In this document: piece after piece, positions 28,156 to 37,299 of the stretch
Layout: every line of letters begins with the position of its first letter
Position numbering within the stretch: the first letter of the stretch is position 1
Assembly (NCBI RefSeq): GCF_030373265.1
Contig: NZ_JAUCZC010000006.1
Span: 98,858 to 162,857, forward strand
Reading direction: 5' to 3'
DNA length: 64,000 nt
Source of the DNA: Blastomonas sp.
Lineage (GTDB): Bacteria; Pseudomonadota; Alphaproteobacteria; Sphingomonadales; Sphingomonadaceae
Notes under the pieces: generated by a model
The model's input: only the letters and a program-made list of their open reading frames with translations
Databases searched by the model: none
Told to the model about the DNA's origin: nothing
Program-made: the position numbers and the translations under genes

Positions 28156-29574
28156 TCAGGACTTACTCGACGCCAGGGAGAGCTTTGGCCGGTCTTCCTC
28201 CGGCCGGGGCTCCCCCAGCGCCGAGATGAACCGGGCGCTCCACCAGCGCACGTCCTGCTGCACCACGGACTTGAGCATCGCTGCGTGGCGCTCCTTGCGC
28301 TCCTCGAGCGGCATCGTCAGCGCGCGCGCGATGCCATCGGCCATGTCCTCGCTGCTGTGCGGGTTGACGATCACCGCCGCATCGAGCTGAACCGAGGCTC
28401 CGGCAAAGCGCGACAGCACCAATACGCCGGGATCGGCCGGGTCCTGCGCCGCGACATATTCCTTGGCGACAAGGTTCATCCCGTCGCGCAACGGCGTGAC
28501 AAGGCCGACCCGTGAGGCGCGATAGATGCCGAACAGCTCATCGCGGCCATAGCCCTTGTTGACATAACGCACCGGCACCCAGTCGATGGAGGCGAACTCG
28601 CCGTTGATCTGCCCGGAAAGGCTGTTGAGATCGGCGCGGATCTGCTGGTAGCTGGCGACATCGCCGCGCGACGGCGGCGCGATCTGCAGCATGAACACCT
28701 TCTCGCGAAGATCAGGCCGAGTGTCGAGCAACTGCTCATACGCCAGGAACCGTTCCTGCAGCCCTTTGGAGTAATCGAGCCGGTCGACCCCGACGATCAC
28801 CTGCCGCCCTGCCGCGCTGGTGATCATGCGCTGCTGCGCCTGGCGCGCGGCAGGGCTGTCGAGCGCGCTGGTGAACTCGGTGGTATCAAGCCCGATCGGG
28901 CAGATCAGCAGCCGGGTCATCCGGCCCTCATAATGCGCGTAATCGCCATCGATCCGCGCATCGAGATGGGTAACGATATAGTCGATGAACGAGGCGCGCC
29001 ATTCGTCGGTGTGGAAGCCGATGACGTCATAGCTCAGCAGGCTGGCGACCAGCTCGCGGTGATTGGGGAGCGATACCATCAGGCTGGCGGGCGGCCAAGG
29101 CGTGTGGAGGAAGAAGCCCAGCCGGTTTTCGAAACCGCGATCGCGCAGGCCCTTGCCCAGCGGCATCAGATGGTAGTCGTGCACCCAGATCAGGTCATCC
29201 AGCTCGATCAGCGGGGCGATCGTATCGGCAAAGCGTGCGTTGACGCGGGCATAGCCGCCGGCAAAATCGCGTGCGATCTCGGTCAGGTCGAGCCGGTAGT
29301 GAAACAGCGGCCACAAGGTGCGGTTGGCGAACCCGTTGTAGTATTCGTCGATATCCTGGGCTTCCAGATCGATCGTCGCGGTCGCCACCCCGTCTTCGCG
29401 TTTGAAGCTGATATGCCCGGTAAACTCGTCGGTCTGCTCGCCCGACCAGCCGAACCAGAAGCCGTTGCTTTCGCGCAATGCCGCTGACAATGCGACCGCA
29501 AGACCACCCCTGTTCGAGCTTTCCCCCGCCTGAGCGGCCTGCACCCGGTTGGAAATGGCAATCAGTCGGCTCAT
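28156..29574 (-). CDS. otsA: Alpha,alpha-trehalose-6-phosphate synthase
   Basis: GT20 enzyme making trehalose 6-phosphate from UDP-glucose and glucose 6-phosphate. The 472 residues begin RLIAISNRV and have NRGGLAVAL, WVHDYHLMPLGKGL, FLHTPWPP, the GT-B hinge VGVDRLDYSKGLQERFLAYE and LRDGMNLVAKEYVAAQ with nucleotide-site Glu. Start at 29574 is fixed by the ATGA overlap with the upstream GH15 gene. Third gene of the otsB-GH15-otsA operon; UDP-glucose for it could share the pool fed by the adjacent convergent galE cluster. Confidence 0.95.
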   Translation of the reverse strand: MSRLIAISNRVQAAQAGESSNRGGLAVALSAALRESNGFWFGWSGEQTDEFTGHISFKREDGVATATIDLEAQDIDEYYNGFANRTLWPLFHYRLDLTEIARDFAGGYARVNARFADTIAPLIELDDLIWVHDYHLMPLGKGLRDRGFENRLGFFLHTPWPPASLMVSLPNHRELVASLLSYDVIGFHTDEWRASFIDYIVTHLDARIDGDYAHYEGRMTRLLICPIGLDTTEFTSALDSPAARQAQQRMITSAAGRQVIVGVDRLDYSKGLQERFLAYEQLLDTRPDLREKVFMLQIAPPSRGDVASYQQIRADLNSLSGQINGEFASIDWVPVRYVNKGYGRDELFGIYRASRVGLVTPLRDGMNLVAKEYVAAQDPADPGVLVLSRFAGASVQLDAAVIVNPHSSEDMADGIARALTMPLEERKERHAAMLKSVVQQDVRWWSARFISALGEPRPEEDRPKLSLASSKS

Positions 29575-31382
29575 CGCGCGTCGCTCCAAGGCCGGGAGAG
29601 CATGCCTGCGCACTGGATCAGCCCAACCAGCGAATAGGTTTGAGGATAATTGCCCCACAATGCGCCGGTGCGGGGGTCGATATCTTCGGACAACAGACCG
29701 GCAGGGGTGCGCCGGCTCAGCATCTCTTCGAACAGCACGCGCGCATCGGCGTCGCGTCCGGTGGCATGCAGCGCCTCGATCAGCCAGAAGGTGCAGACGT
29801 TGAACGCGGTTTCGGGCATGCCGAAATCGTCTTCCTCGGCGTAACGCAGCATATGGCTGCCCCGCCGCAGCCCTGCCTCGATCGCTGCCAGGGTGGTGAT
29901 GAAGCGCGGGTCGTCGGCCTGCACGAACTTGAGGTCGAGCAGCTGCAACAGGCTGGCATCGAGCGTGCGTTCGCCGAACACCGCCGAATAATGATCGCCA
30001 TCCTCGCTCCAGGCCCGGTCGTCGATGTGCTGGCGGATGTGGTCGGCGCGGTCCTGCCAGAATTTAGAGGCCTCGCTGCGCCCGATGGCGTTGGCGGCAT
30101 TGGCCAGCCGGTCGCACGCCGCCCAGCACATCGCGACCGAATAGGTGTGGATATGGCTGCGCGTGCGCAGCTCCCACAGGCCCGCATCCGGGGTATCGAA
30201 CACATCGAACGCACGGTGGCCTACCGCTTCGAGAGCCTCGAAATCCTGCACCGTCGCGCGGCGAAGCAGCCTCTGGTCGAAGAACGCCTGCACGCTCGAC
30301 AGAATGATCTGGCCATAGGCATCGTGCTGAATCTGCTCATAGGCCTGGTTGCCGCAGCGCACCGGGCCCATGCCCTGATAGCCGCGCAGCGCCGGCATGA
30401 TGTTCTCGGGGATCTGCGCCTCGCCGCCGATGCCGTAGAGCGGCTGGATATGCCCGCCGCGCGCCGCATCGACGATGTTGCGCAGATAATGCAGATAGGA
30501 TTCGAGTACGTCGAGCGCGCCCAAGCGGTTCAAGGCCTGCACGGTGAAATACGCATCGCGGATCCAGCAGAAGCGATAGTCCCAGTTGCGCCCCGAATCG
30601 GCATGCTCGGGCAGCGACGTCGTCAGCGCCGCGACGATCGCCCCGGTCTGCTCATACTGGCACAGTTTGAGCGTGATCGCCGCGCGGATCACCGCCTCCT
30701 GCCACTCGAGCGGCAGATGCAGCCCGCGCACCCAGTGCTGCCAGGTCGACACGGTCTGCTCCAGCATTGCCTCCATTGTGGCGGCAAGGTCGGCATCGAA
30801 GCCCTCATCGGGGCCGAAGTAGAAAAACAGGTCGCTTTCAACCCTGAACATCGTCTCGTTCCTGATCCAGCCCAATGGGGCGTTACAGGTCAGTCGCTGG
30901 GTATGGTCGTCCAGGATATAGCGTATGTGATTGGAGCCCGATGTTTGTGCCGGCTTGCCTGCGCCCCAGCTGTGTGCGGGGCGCAGGCGCACGGTGATCC
31001 GCGGCGACCCGCTGATCACGCGGATGATGCGCGCGATCGCCACCGGGCGGAACATCCGGCCATGACGCTGGAAGCGCGGCATGAAGTCGACGATCTCGAT
31101 CACGTTGCCGCAGTCCGAGCTCATCCGGGTGACCAGCACCGGGGTGTTGCGCATGTAATGCTGCTCGATCCGGGTGCAGCCCTCGAGCAGCACGTCCCAG
31201 AAGCCATGATCCTCTTCGGGCTCGAGCAGCGAGCAGAACACCGGATCGCCATCGAAGCGCGGCAGGCAGCCCCAGCGGATCGAGGCCTTGGAATCAACCA
31301 GGGCTGCGATCTCGCAATTGCCGATCGGCCACAGGTTCATCGCATCGGCCTGCACGGGGGCGGTTTCGGAAGCAACGCTCAT
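29571..31382 (-). CDS. Glycoside hydrolase family 15 (glucoamylase/trehalase-like)
   Basis: A 603-residue GH15 protein. An N-terminal beta domain (IGNCEIAALVDSKASIRWGC, FDGDPVFCSLL) leads to the (alpha/alpha)6 catalytic barrel with GRNWDYRFCWIRDAYF, characteristic of bacterial GH15 enzymes that act on alpha-glucans or, in some lineages, trehalose. No signal peptide is visible, so it is cytoplasmic. It overlaps otsB upstream and otsA downstream by four bases each, so its product is made together with trehalose synthesis; a turnover or glycogen-related role is the natural inference. Confidence 0.9.
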   Translation of the reverse strand: MSVASETAPVQADAMNLWPIGNCEIAALVDSKASIRWGCLPRFDGDPVFCSLLEPEEDHGFWDVLLEGCTRIEQHYMRNTPVLVTRMSSDCGNVIEIVDFMPRFQRHGRMFRPVAIARIIRVISGSPRITVRLRPAHSWGAGKPAQTSGSNHIRYILDDHTQRLTCNAPLGWIRNETMFRVESDLFFYFGPDEGFDADLAATMEAMLEQTVSTWQHWVRGLHLPLEWQEAVIRAAITLKLCQYEQTGAIVAALTTSLPEHADSGRNWDYRFCWIRDAYFTVQALNRLGALDVLESYLHYLRNIVDAARGGHIQPLYGIGGEAQIPENIMPALRGYQGMGPVRCGNQAYEQIQHDAYGQIILSSVQAFFDQRLLRRATVQDFEALEAVGHRAFDVFDTPDAGLWELRTRSHIHTYSVAMCWAACDRLANAANAIGRSEASKFWQDRADHIRQHIDDRAWSEDGDHYSAVFGERTLDASLLQLLDLKFVQADDPRFITTLAAIEAGLRRGSHMLRYAEEDDFGMPETAFNVCTFWLIEALHATGRDADARVLFEEMLSRRTPAGLLSEDIDPRTGALWGNYPQTYSLVGLIQCAGMLSRPWSDAR

Positions 31383-32134
31383 GCGCCGATCTCGCCGATG
31401 CGCGTGAGCACCGCGCGCACGTCGGTCAGCTGCTCGTCGGAATGATCGGCAGTGCGCGGGCCCACGCTGATCGCGGCCCCGCCCATCGCCTGCACCGCCT
31501 GGAATGCGGGGATATCGGTCAGGTCATCGCCGATATACAGTGGACGACTGCCCTCGAAGCGGTCCAGCGCCATGATCGCGCGCACCGCATCGCCCTTGTC
31601 GGCACCGCGCGGGCGCAGCTCGAACACCATGTCGCCCTGCTGGACGAACAGATCATGCGCATCGGCCATGGCGGCAACCCAGGCCTGGACGGTCTCGCGC
31701 AGTGCGGGCGCCAGGCGGTAGTGCACGCCGAGCCCGAACGTCTTTTCCTCGATGACGATCCCGCCATCATCGGCAAAGTGCCCGCTTGCCGCTGCGGCGA
31801 GCCGCGCGAACACATCGGTATGCACCGGGCTGTCGACTGTGCCTTCGACCTTGAGTTCCTGCCCGTGGCTTCCGGCCATCACCATGTCGGGCAGCGATCC
31901 GGGCCACAACGCCTCGAGCTGCGCGATCGACCGGCCGCTGACGATCGCCACGCGTCCGGCCAGACGCTCGGACGCCGAGGTGATCACAGCCACCAGCTCG
32001 CGGCTGACGTCGACCGAATCGGGAGTGCGGGTGATGTCGACCAGCGTGCCGTCGAAGTCGAGCAGCAGCGCGGTGCGCGGCGCGGGATCGGTCTGGGGAT
32101 CAAGGACGGTATTCTGCGCAGGGCTGATATGCAC
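31379..32134 (-). CDS. otsB: Trehalose-6-phosphate phosphatase
   Basis: HAD-superfamily phosphatase of 251 residues converting trehalose 6-phosphate to trehalose. Nucleophile motif LLLDFDGTLVDI, VAIVSGRSIAQLE (motif II Ser), GSHGQE, then RGADKGDAV and YIGDDLTDIPAF (motif IV). Translation appears to start at a GTG (32132-32134), with no in-frame ATG nearby, preceded by GGGAGC. First gene of the three-gene trehalose operon, overlapping GH15 by ATGA. Confidence 0.93.
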   Translation of the reverse strand: MHISPAQNTVLDPQTDPAPRTALLLDFDGTLVDITRTPDSVDVSRELVAVITSASERLAGRVAIVSGRSIAQLEALWPGSLPDMVMAGSHGQELKVEGTVDSPVHTDVFARLAAAASGHFADDGGIVIEEKTFGLGVHYRLAPALRETVQAWVAAMADAHDLFVQQGDMVFELRPRGADKGDAVRAIMALDRFEGSRPLYIGDDLTDIPAFQAVQAMGGAAISVGPRTADHSDEQLTDVRAVLTRIGEIGA

Positions 32135-32210
32135 GCGTTCGGAGCTCCCGGATGGCTAGGGTCTGCGATGGGGGTATCGCCTAACCACGCTCCGATCGCA
32201 GGTTGGTTCC

Positions 32211-33311
32211 CTATTTTCCGCGGTTTTCTGCCGCCTTTAGCAGGGCGAGAACCTCCACTTCCGCATCATCAATGACCATTTTGCCAAACGGCGCAGGGTC
32301 GGCGCTATACGCATCGAGCACCGCGGGATGGATATAGGACTGACGGCAGATGGTGGGGGTGTTCTGCAGCGCCTGAGAGGCTGCGAGCACCGCCTGCTTG
32401 ATCGCCGCCTTGAGCGCGGGAGGTTCGTCCTGCTGGTGCAACTCCGCCAGCATCGCGACCGCGGTCACCGTCCCGGCCCATGTGCGAAAATCCTTGGCCG
32501 AAAAGTCCTCGCCGCCGATCTCCCGCAGATAGCTGTTGATGTCATCCGAGGTGATCGCGCGCAGGCTGTCGCCATCCAGATAGCGGAACAGCTGCTGTCC
32601 CGGCAGATCCTGCAGCCCGCGGATGACCCGCGCGACCCGGCGGTTGCGCAGCGACACATCCCATTTGCGCCCGCCCTTGCCGGCAAAGCGGAATCGGATC
32701 GTCGAGGATTCGAGCGAGACATGCCGCCGACGCAGCGTGGTGAGGCCGTAGGACCGGTTCTGCTCGGCATAAGGCGCGTTGCCGATGCGGATCGCGGTGC
32801 AATCGAGCAGGTGGACGATGGTGGCGATGACGCACCGCCGCGATGTGCTGCGCGCGCGCAGATCGGCATCGATCCGCCCCCGCATCTCGGGCAGGGCGGC
32901 GCCGAACTGCGCCAATCGTGCGAATTTCGCCTGATCCTGCGCCGCGCGGAAGGCGGGATGATAGCGGTATTGCTTGCGACCCTTGGCATCGCGCCCGGTC
33001 GCCTGCACATGGCCATTGGCGCGCGGGCATATCCACACCTGCTGATAGGCAGGCGGGATGGCGAGCGCGCGGATGCGATCAAGCGTCTTGCGGTCGCGAA
33101 TCAGGCTGCCATCGGGTTTGTGATAGCTGAAACCGCGCCCGCGCCCGACACGGGTGATTCCGGGCATGTCATCCTGAGTATAGACCAGCCCGCCGGCGAG
33201 TGCAGGCACCGGCACGGGAACGGCCACCGAATCGCTGCCAGCCTCGTCCGTGCCGGCCTTGTTCTTGCGAGCCACCGTGTGAATTCTTTCTCCAGCGAGC
33301 GTGCCGGTCAT
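32211..33311 (-). CDS. DNA topoisomerase IB (poxvirus type)
   Basis: Relaxes supercoils through a 3'-phosphotyrosyl link. The 366 residues contain the bacterial TopIB N-terminal domain (YTQDDMPGITRVGRGRGFSY, IPPAYQQVWICP, GRKQYRYHPAFR) and catalytic domain: TAIRIGNAPYAEQNRSYGLT, FRFAGKGGRKWDV, DFRTWAGTV and the nucleophile Tyr in CRQSYIHPAVL. The first 35 residues are Val/Pro-rich. ATG 33311 is used; a GTG at 33275 preceded by GGAGAAAG is an alternative. Horizontally mobile family, but base use here looks like the neighbours'. Confidence 0.93.
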   Translation of the reverse strand: MTGTLAGERIHTVARKNKAGTDEAGSDSVAVPVPVPALAGGLVYTQDDMPGITRVGRGRGFSYHKPDGSLIRDRKTLDRIRALAIPPAYQQVWICPRANGHVQATGRDAKGRKQYRYHPAFRAAQDQAKFARLAQFGAALPEMRGRIDADLRARSTSRRCVIATIVHLLDCTAIRIGNAPYAEQNRSYGLTTLRRRHVSLESSTIRFRFAGKGGRKWDVSLRNRRVARVIRGLQDLPGQQLFRYLDGDSLRAITSDDINSYLREIGGEDFSAKDFRTWAGTVTAVAMLAELHQQDEPPALKAAIKQAVLAASQALQNTPTICRQSYIHPAVLDAYSADPAPFGKMVIDDAEVEVLALLKAAENRGK

Positions 33312-33454
33312 GCGCCTGATGCAGGCTGACGGGTCGCCATCCTGCGCCGATTACGCGCACCGCCCGGCAAAGGCTCCGCAGCGACCGCGCCGAATGGCGA
33401 CGCCGGCGCGATTATTTTGCGAAACCAGCCACGCCCGGGCGCGTAGTGGCCGGT

Positions 33455-33757
33455 ATGACGATGGACTGGATCACGATAGCGGGAACGATTGGCGCTGTGG
33501 CGTCGGTTGCAAGCTTTACCCCGCAAGCGTGGAAGATCATCCGCAGCCGATCGACCGAGGGCCTGTCGCTGGGCATGTTCGCCCTGACCTGCCTCGCCTT
33601 CGCGTCATGGACCACATTCGGGCTGCTTCAGGCCGAATGGACGCTGATCATCCCCAACGCGATCTGCCTGTGCTTTGCCCTGTTCATCCTGGCGATGATC
33701 GCCCTGCCCGAGCGCAAGACCAAGGAGATCGCCGAGACGCTCGATCCGGTGGGGTGA
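33455..33757 (+). CDS. SemiSWEET-type sugar transporter (PQ-loop/MtN3)
   Basis: A 100-residue protein with a single triple-helix bundle, half of a eukaryotic SWEET; the dimer transports sugars down their gradient. Helix 1 carries the diagnostic Pro-Gln of VASFTPQAWKIIRSRSTEG, followed by SLGMFALTCLAFASWTTFG and IIPNAICLCFALFILAMI. Start may be ATG 33455 or 33461; a GTG at 33446 is also in frame. It stands alone between topoisomerase IB (divergent) and tRNA-Leu. Confidence 0.9.
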   Translation: MTMDWITIAGTIGAVASVASFTPQAWKIIRSRSTEGLSLGMFALTCLAFASWTTFGLLQAEWTLIIPNAICLCFALFILAMIALPERKTKEIAETLDPVG

Positions 33758-33799
33758 TTGCGAAGGAGCCCTCGCCGGTGGTCCGGCGGGGCGGGTGAC

Positions 33800-33886
33800 T
33801 GGTGCGGTCAAGAAGACTCGAACTTCCACGGGCTTTCGCCCACAACGACCTCAACGTTGCGCGTCTACCAATTCCGCCATGACCGC
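33800..33886 (-). tRNA. tRNA-Leu (GAG anticodon)
   Basis: The minus strand folds as a class II tRNA: acceptor GCGGTCA/TGACCGC, anticodon stem AACG/CGTT around loop TTGAGGT (anticodon GAG, reading CTC/CTT), a variable arm GTGGGCGAAAGCCCGT, T arm with TTCGAGT, discriminator A and encoded CCA; 87 bases. Confidence 0.95.
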
Positions 33887-34032
33887 ACAGTCCAGCAATT
33901 CACGGGATTTTTGAGCGGGATGAGACCCGCCTGCCCGCGTGGCAGGCCGCGCCATTAGCAAAGCGCTTGGCGCATAGCAACACGGATTATCCGGCAGACC
34001 CGATGCCGGTCGCAACCGGCGCCACACCGCAA

Positions 34033-34911
34033 TCAGCGACGCTTGGCCCAGGCGATCTCGGCCGAGCTGGCCGAGCGGGGCACATCGACCATCGCCTGGC
34101 GGAAATCCGCCGACTGGCCTGGCTGCAGCGTCTCGACCGGCGGGTTGATGATCCAGTTGAACACCACCCGGTCCTGGGCATCGCGCAGCACCACCAGCAT
34201 CGGTGGCACGTCTTGCGCGGTCTGGCTCAGATTGCGGATGGTGCCCGAAGCGGAAAAGAATTCGGTGCCATTGGGCAGGGTCCGCCGTTCCTGCTTGGTG
34301 GGCGGAAAATCGATCTGCAGATCGGGTTCGACCTCGGCAAACGGCAGGCTGTAGCTGGTCAGCGCAGCTGGCAGGCCGAAGGCATAGATCGCCGCGGCCG
34401 TTCCCGATGCGATCACCGCAAACGCCACTGCGCCCAGCATCCACAGCTTCGCCGGGTTGCGGCGAGGCCGGAAGGGCGGCTCGTGGCTGAAGCTGCTCGG
34501 GCGATCGGCGAGCGATTCATCCGCATAGGTCGCAACGATCGGGCGGCTGGCCGGCGGCACGGGCCGGGGCAAAGGCGGCAAGGTCGGCTCGGGCTCCGCT
34601 GCAGGCGCAGGCGCAGGTGCAGTTGCAGTTGCAGGGTTGGCAGCCGCGGGTGCGGGTGCCGGGGCAAGCTGGGGTGCCGGGGCAGGCGGGGGCGCTGGAG
34701 CAGGCGCAGCTGCGGGCGGCGGCGGCGACGGCGATGCCGGAGCCGCAACGGATGGCTGCGGTGGCGCAGGTTCGGGCGGCGCAACCACCTCCGGGCCGTG
34801 CTGGAACCAGTTGTGCCCGCATTTGGCGCATCGCACCGATCGCCCATCGATACCGATGGCACTGTCCGGGACCGCATAGCGGGTGTTGCACGCGGGGCAC
34901 GCAATAATCAT
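34033..34911 (-). CDS. MJ0042/DUF3426 zinc-ribbon membrane protein
   Basis: A 292-residue protein. An N-terminal zinc ribbon (CPACNTRYAVPD ... VRCAKCGHNW, two CxxC pairs) is joined by about 100 residues of Pro/Ala low-complexity linker to one transmembrane helix (MLGAVAFAVIASGTAAAIYAF) and a periplasmic DUF3426-like domain (IQIDFPPT-type start, SASGTIRNLSQ, VVFNWIINPPVETLQPGQ). The start is ATG 34911. Divergent from ftsE, an arrangement common in alphaproteobacteria; the biochemical role is unknown. Confidence 0.85.
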   Translation of the reverse strand: MIIACPACNTRYAVPDSAIGIDGRSVRCAKCGHNWFQHGPEVVAPPEPAPPQPSVAAPASPSPPPPAAAPAPAPPPAPAPQLAPAPAPAAANPATATAPAPAPAAEPEPTLPPLPRPVPPASRPIVATYADESLADRPSSFSHEPPFRPRRNPAKLWMLGAVAFAVIASGTAAAIYAFGLPAALTSYSLPFAEVEPDLQIDFPPTKQERRTLPNGTEFFSASGTIRNLSQTAQDVPPMLVVLRDAQDRVVFNWIINPPVETLQPGQSADFRQAMVDVPRSASSAEIAWAKRR

Positions 34912-35127
34912 GGCGTTTCTAACCACGCCGCGCGAATCGCTGCAAGGGGATTGCGGCGCCCGCTGCGACCTCTCAACCCTTTTTCCACCGGAGTTTGCCC
35001 GCCGGAGCTATAATTCAATGGGTTGGCGACGTTCAGACCCCCATGGCCGGCACCATCGGCACCGCAGAGTCCATCGCGATGCGCATTGTGATTGCCTGCC
35101 CGGTCCACCCCGCGCTATCGCCTGCGC

Positions 35128-35874
35128 ATGAGCAGCGCGACCATGGATAGCATCGTCCAGTTCGAGAATGTCGGGCTGCGGTATGGCACCGGCCCGGAGG
35201 CGCTGTCCGACCTCTCTTTCACCCTGTTCTCGGGCCAGTTCTACTTCCTCACCGGGCCTTCCGGCGCGGGCAAATCCTCGCTGCTCAGGCTGCTGTATCT
35301 TGCTCAGCGGCCAAGTCGCGGCATGATCCGGCTGTTCGACAGCGATCTCGTCACCCTGAGCCGTGACCGGATGCCTGGCTTTCGGCGCCGGATCGGTGTG
35401 GTGTTCCAGGATTTCCGACTGGTGCCGCATCTCTCGGCGTTCGATAACATTGCGCTGCCGCTGCGTATTGCCGGGATGCGCGATGCCGATCTGGCCACCC
35501 CGGTGCGCGAGATTCTCGACTGGGTGGGGCTCAGCGCGCGCGGCGATGCATTGCCCGCCACGCTGTCGGGCGGCGAGCAGCAGCGCGTCGCCATCGCGCG
35601 CGCGGTGATCACCCGGCCCGACATCCTGGTGGCGGACGAGCCCACCGGCAACGTCGACCCCGAGATGGCCGTCAAACTGCTGCGCCTGTTCGAGGCGCTC
35701 AACCGGATGGGCACCACGATCATCGTCGCGACCCATGACATCCACCTGATGACGCGGATCAAGCGCGCGCAGATGATGCGGCTCGAGGGCGGGCGCCTGT
35801 TCGACCCGACCGGCGCCCTGCGTTATCCGCCCAAACCATCGGATCTGCGCGGCTGGGACGAGGACCGGGGCTGA
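35128..35874 (+). CDS. ftsE: Cell division ATP-binding protein FtsE
   Basis: ABC-type ATPase that with FtsX regulates septal peptidoglycan hydrolysis. The 248 residues show Walker A GPSGAGKSSLL (about 43-53), the FtsE-type Q loop VVFQDFRLVPHLSAFDN, signature LSGGEQQRVAIAR, Walker B ILVADEPTGNVD and switch His VATHDIHLM. ATG 35128 chosen; 35143 (MDSIVQF) also possible. A TATAAT at 35009-35014 lies upstream without a clear partner box. The stop shares one base with the ftsX start. Confidence 0.94.
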   Translation: MSSATMDSIVQFENVGLRYGTGPEALSDLSFTLFSGQFYFLTGPSGAGKSSLLRLLYLAQRPSRGMIRLFDSDLVTLSRDRMPGFRRRIGVVFQDFRLVPHLSAFDNIALPLRIAGMRDADLATPVREILDWVGLSARGDALPATLSGGEQQRVAIARAVITRPDILVADEPTGNVDPEMAVKLLRLFEALNRMGTTIIVATHDIHLMTRIKRAQMMRLEGGRLFDPTGALRYPPKPSDLRGWDEDRG

Positions 35875-36770
35875 TGCTGGGCGCGATGTTTCCCACGGCG
35901 CATGACCGTCGGCTGATCCCGCAGGCACGGCTGACCGGGCCGATGCCTTGGGTGATCGCGGTGATGCTGTTTCTCACCCTGCTCGCCGCCGCCGCCGCAC
36001 TGGCGCTGGGCAGCGCTGCGGACCAGATCAATGCCGACCTGGCCGGGCGCGCCACGGTGCAGATCGTCAACGCCGATCCGGAGGCGCGCGAGCGTCAGGC
36101 GAGCGCCGCCGAGGCGGTGCTGCGCTCCGACCGGGCGGTGGCGTCGGTGACGGTGGTCAGCGATGCCGAGGTGCGCTCGTTGCTGTCGCCCTGGCTCGGC
36201 AGCGGCGCCGGCAGCAAGGATATCCCCCTGCCCAGCCTGATCGACGTGAGCTTCCGCCAGGCTGCCGACAAGGCGACGTTGGACCGGCTGCGCGGCGCGA
36301 TGGCGCAGGCCGCACCCGATGCGCGGATCGACGCGCATGGCCAATGGCTGCGCCCGGTGTTCGAGCTGATCGGCACGCTGCGCTGGCTGGCGATCGCACT
36401 GGTCGCCCTGCTGGTGCTCGCCAGCATCGCCTCGGTCACGCTCTCGGCACGCAGCAGTTTCGCCGCACACGCCGAAACCATTGATATCATGCACCTTCTG
36501 GGCAGCACCCATGCGCAAATCGCGCGATTGTTCCAGCGCCGGATCGCGCTCGACGCGGCGTTGGGCGCGCTGTTCGCCTGTTTGCTCGCCGCGCCGGTGC
36601 TGTGGCTGCTCGGCGAGGCTGCCGCGCGGCTCGATTCGGGGCTGGTGTCTGCCGGATCGTTCGGGCCGCTCGACTGGCTGCTGCTTGCAACCGTGCCGAT
36701 TGCGGGTATTGCGCTGGCAGTGATCACCGCACGCATCACCGTGCTGGATGCGCTCAGGAAAAAACTGTGA
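35874..36770 (+). CDS. ftsX: Cell division protein FtsX
   Basis: Membrane subunit of the FtsEX complex, 298 residues. An N-terminal cytoplasmic tail and first helix (WVIAVMLFLTLLAAAAALAL) lead to an extracytoplasmic domain (QINADLAGRATVQIVNADPE, then PLPSLIDVSF) and three C-terminal helices with TIDIMHLLGSTHAQIARLFQ between them, the coupling region that meets FtsE. Start ATG 35874 overlaps the ftsE stop by one base and its stop overlaps the next gene by GTGA, so the four genes ftsE-ftsX-DUF218-plsC are tightly coupled. Confidence 0.92.
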   Translation: MLGAMFPTAHDRRLIPQARLTGPMPWVIAVMLFLTLLAAAAALALGSAADQINADLAGRATVQIVNADPEARERQASAAEAVLRSDRAVASVTVVSDAEVRSLLSPWLGSGAGSKDIPLPSLIDVSFRQAADKATLDRLRGAMAQAAPDARIDAHGQWLRPVFELIGTLRWLAIALVALLVLASIASVTLSARSSFAAHAETIDIMHLLGSTHAQIARLFQRRIALDAALGALFACLLAAPVLWLLGEAAARLDSGLVSAGSFGPLDWLLLATVPIAGIALAVITARITVLDALRKKL

Positions 36771-37297
36771 TTGTCCGCCTTTTGTCATCGGTCATGCTGG
36801 CCTGGATCCTCGGCTTCGCCTGGTTTGCGATCCTGCTGCCGCAACCGCTGGGCGAACTGCAGACCGATGCCGTCGTTGTCCCCACTGGCGGGCCGTTGCG
36901 GATCGATCGGGGGCTCGAGGCGCTGCGCAACGAATGGGCGGAGCGGCTGCTCATCTCGGGTGTCGACCGCGACGTCCGCCCGGCCGAGCTCAACGCGCAA
37001 TATCCCGGCTCCACCGCGCTGTTCGATTGCTGCGTCGATCTGGGCTTTCGCGCCTATGACACCCGCTCGAACGGGATCGAGACCGCGCGCTGGGCCGAAC
37101 AGCGCGAGGTGAGATCGGTGCGGCTGGTAACCACCGACTGGCACATGCGCCGCGCCGAATATGAATTGCGCCGCGCGCTGCCCGACAACATCGCAATCTA
37201 TACCGATGCGGTGGCCAGCAAGCCCAGTCTGATGACCTTGTGGCGCGAGTACAACAAGCTGGTGCTGCGCGTGCTGGCCGGGTTGTTCGGGGTTTGA
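36767..37297 (+). CDS. YdcF/DUF218 family envelope protein
   Basis: A 176-residue protein starting at GTG 36767, inside the end of ftsX, with an AGGAAA ribosome site. One N-terminal hydrophobic segment (VMLAWILGFAWFAILLP) anchors a DUF218 domain: AVVVPTGGPLRIDRGLEAL, RLLISGV, SNGIETARWAEQ and TTDWHMRRAEYEL. Members such as ElyC and SanA affect peptidoglycan or undecaprenyl metabolism, which fits the position between ftsX and plsC, though the biochemical activity is not known. Confidence 0.85.
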   Translation: MIVRLLSSVMLAWILGFAWFAILLPQPLGELQTDAVVVPTGGPLRIDRGLEALRNEWAERLLISGVDRDVRPAELNAQYPGSTALFDCCVDLGFRAYDTRSNGIETARWAEQREVRSVRLVTTDWHMRRAEYELRRALPDNIAIYTDAVASKPSLMTLWREYNKLVLRVLAGLFGV

Positions 37298-37299
37298 CG

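Noticed and set aside
34616..34720. Tandem repeats of short G/C-rich units in the zinc-ribbon gene
   Set aside because: They encode the Pro/Ala linker of the protein and need no further explanation.
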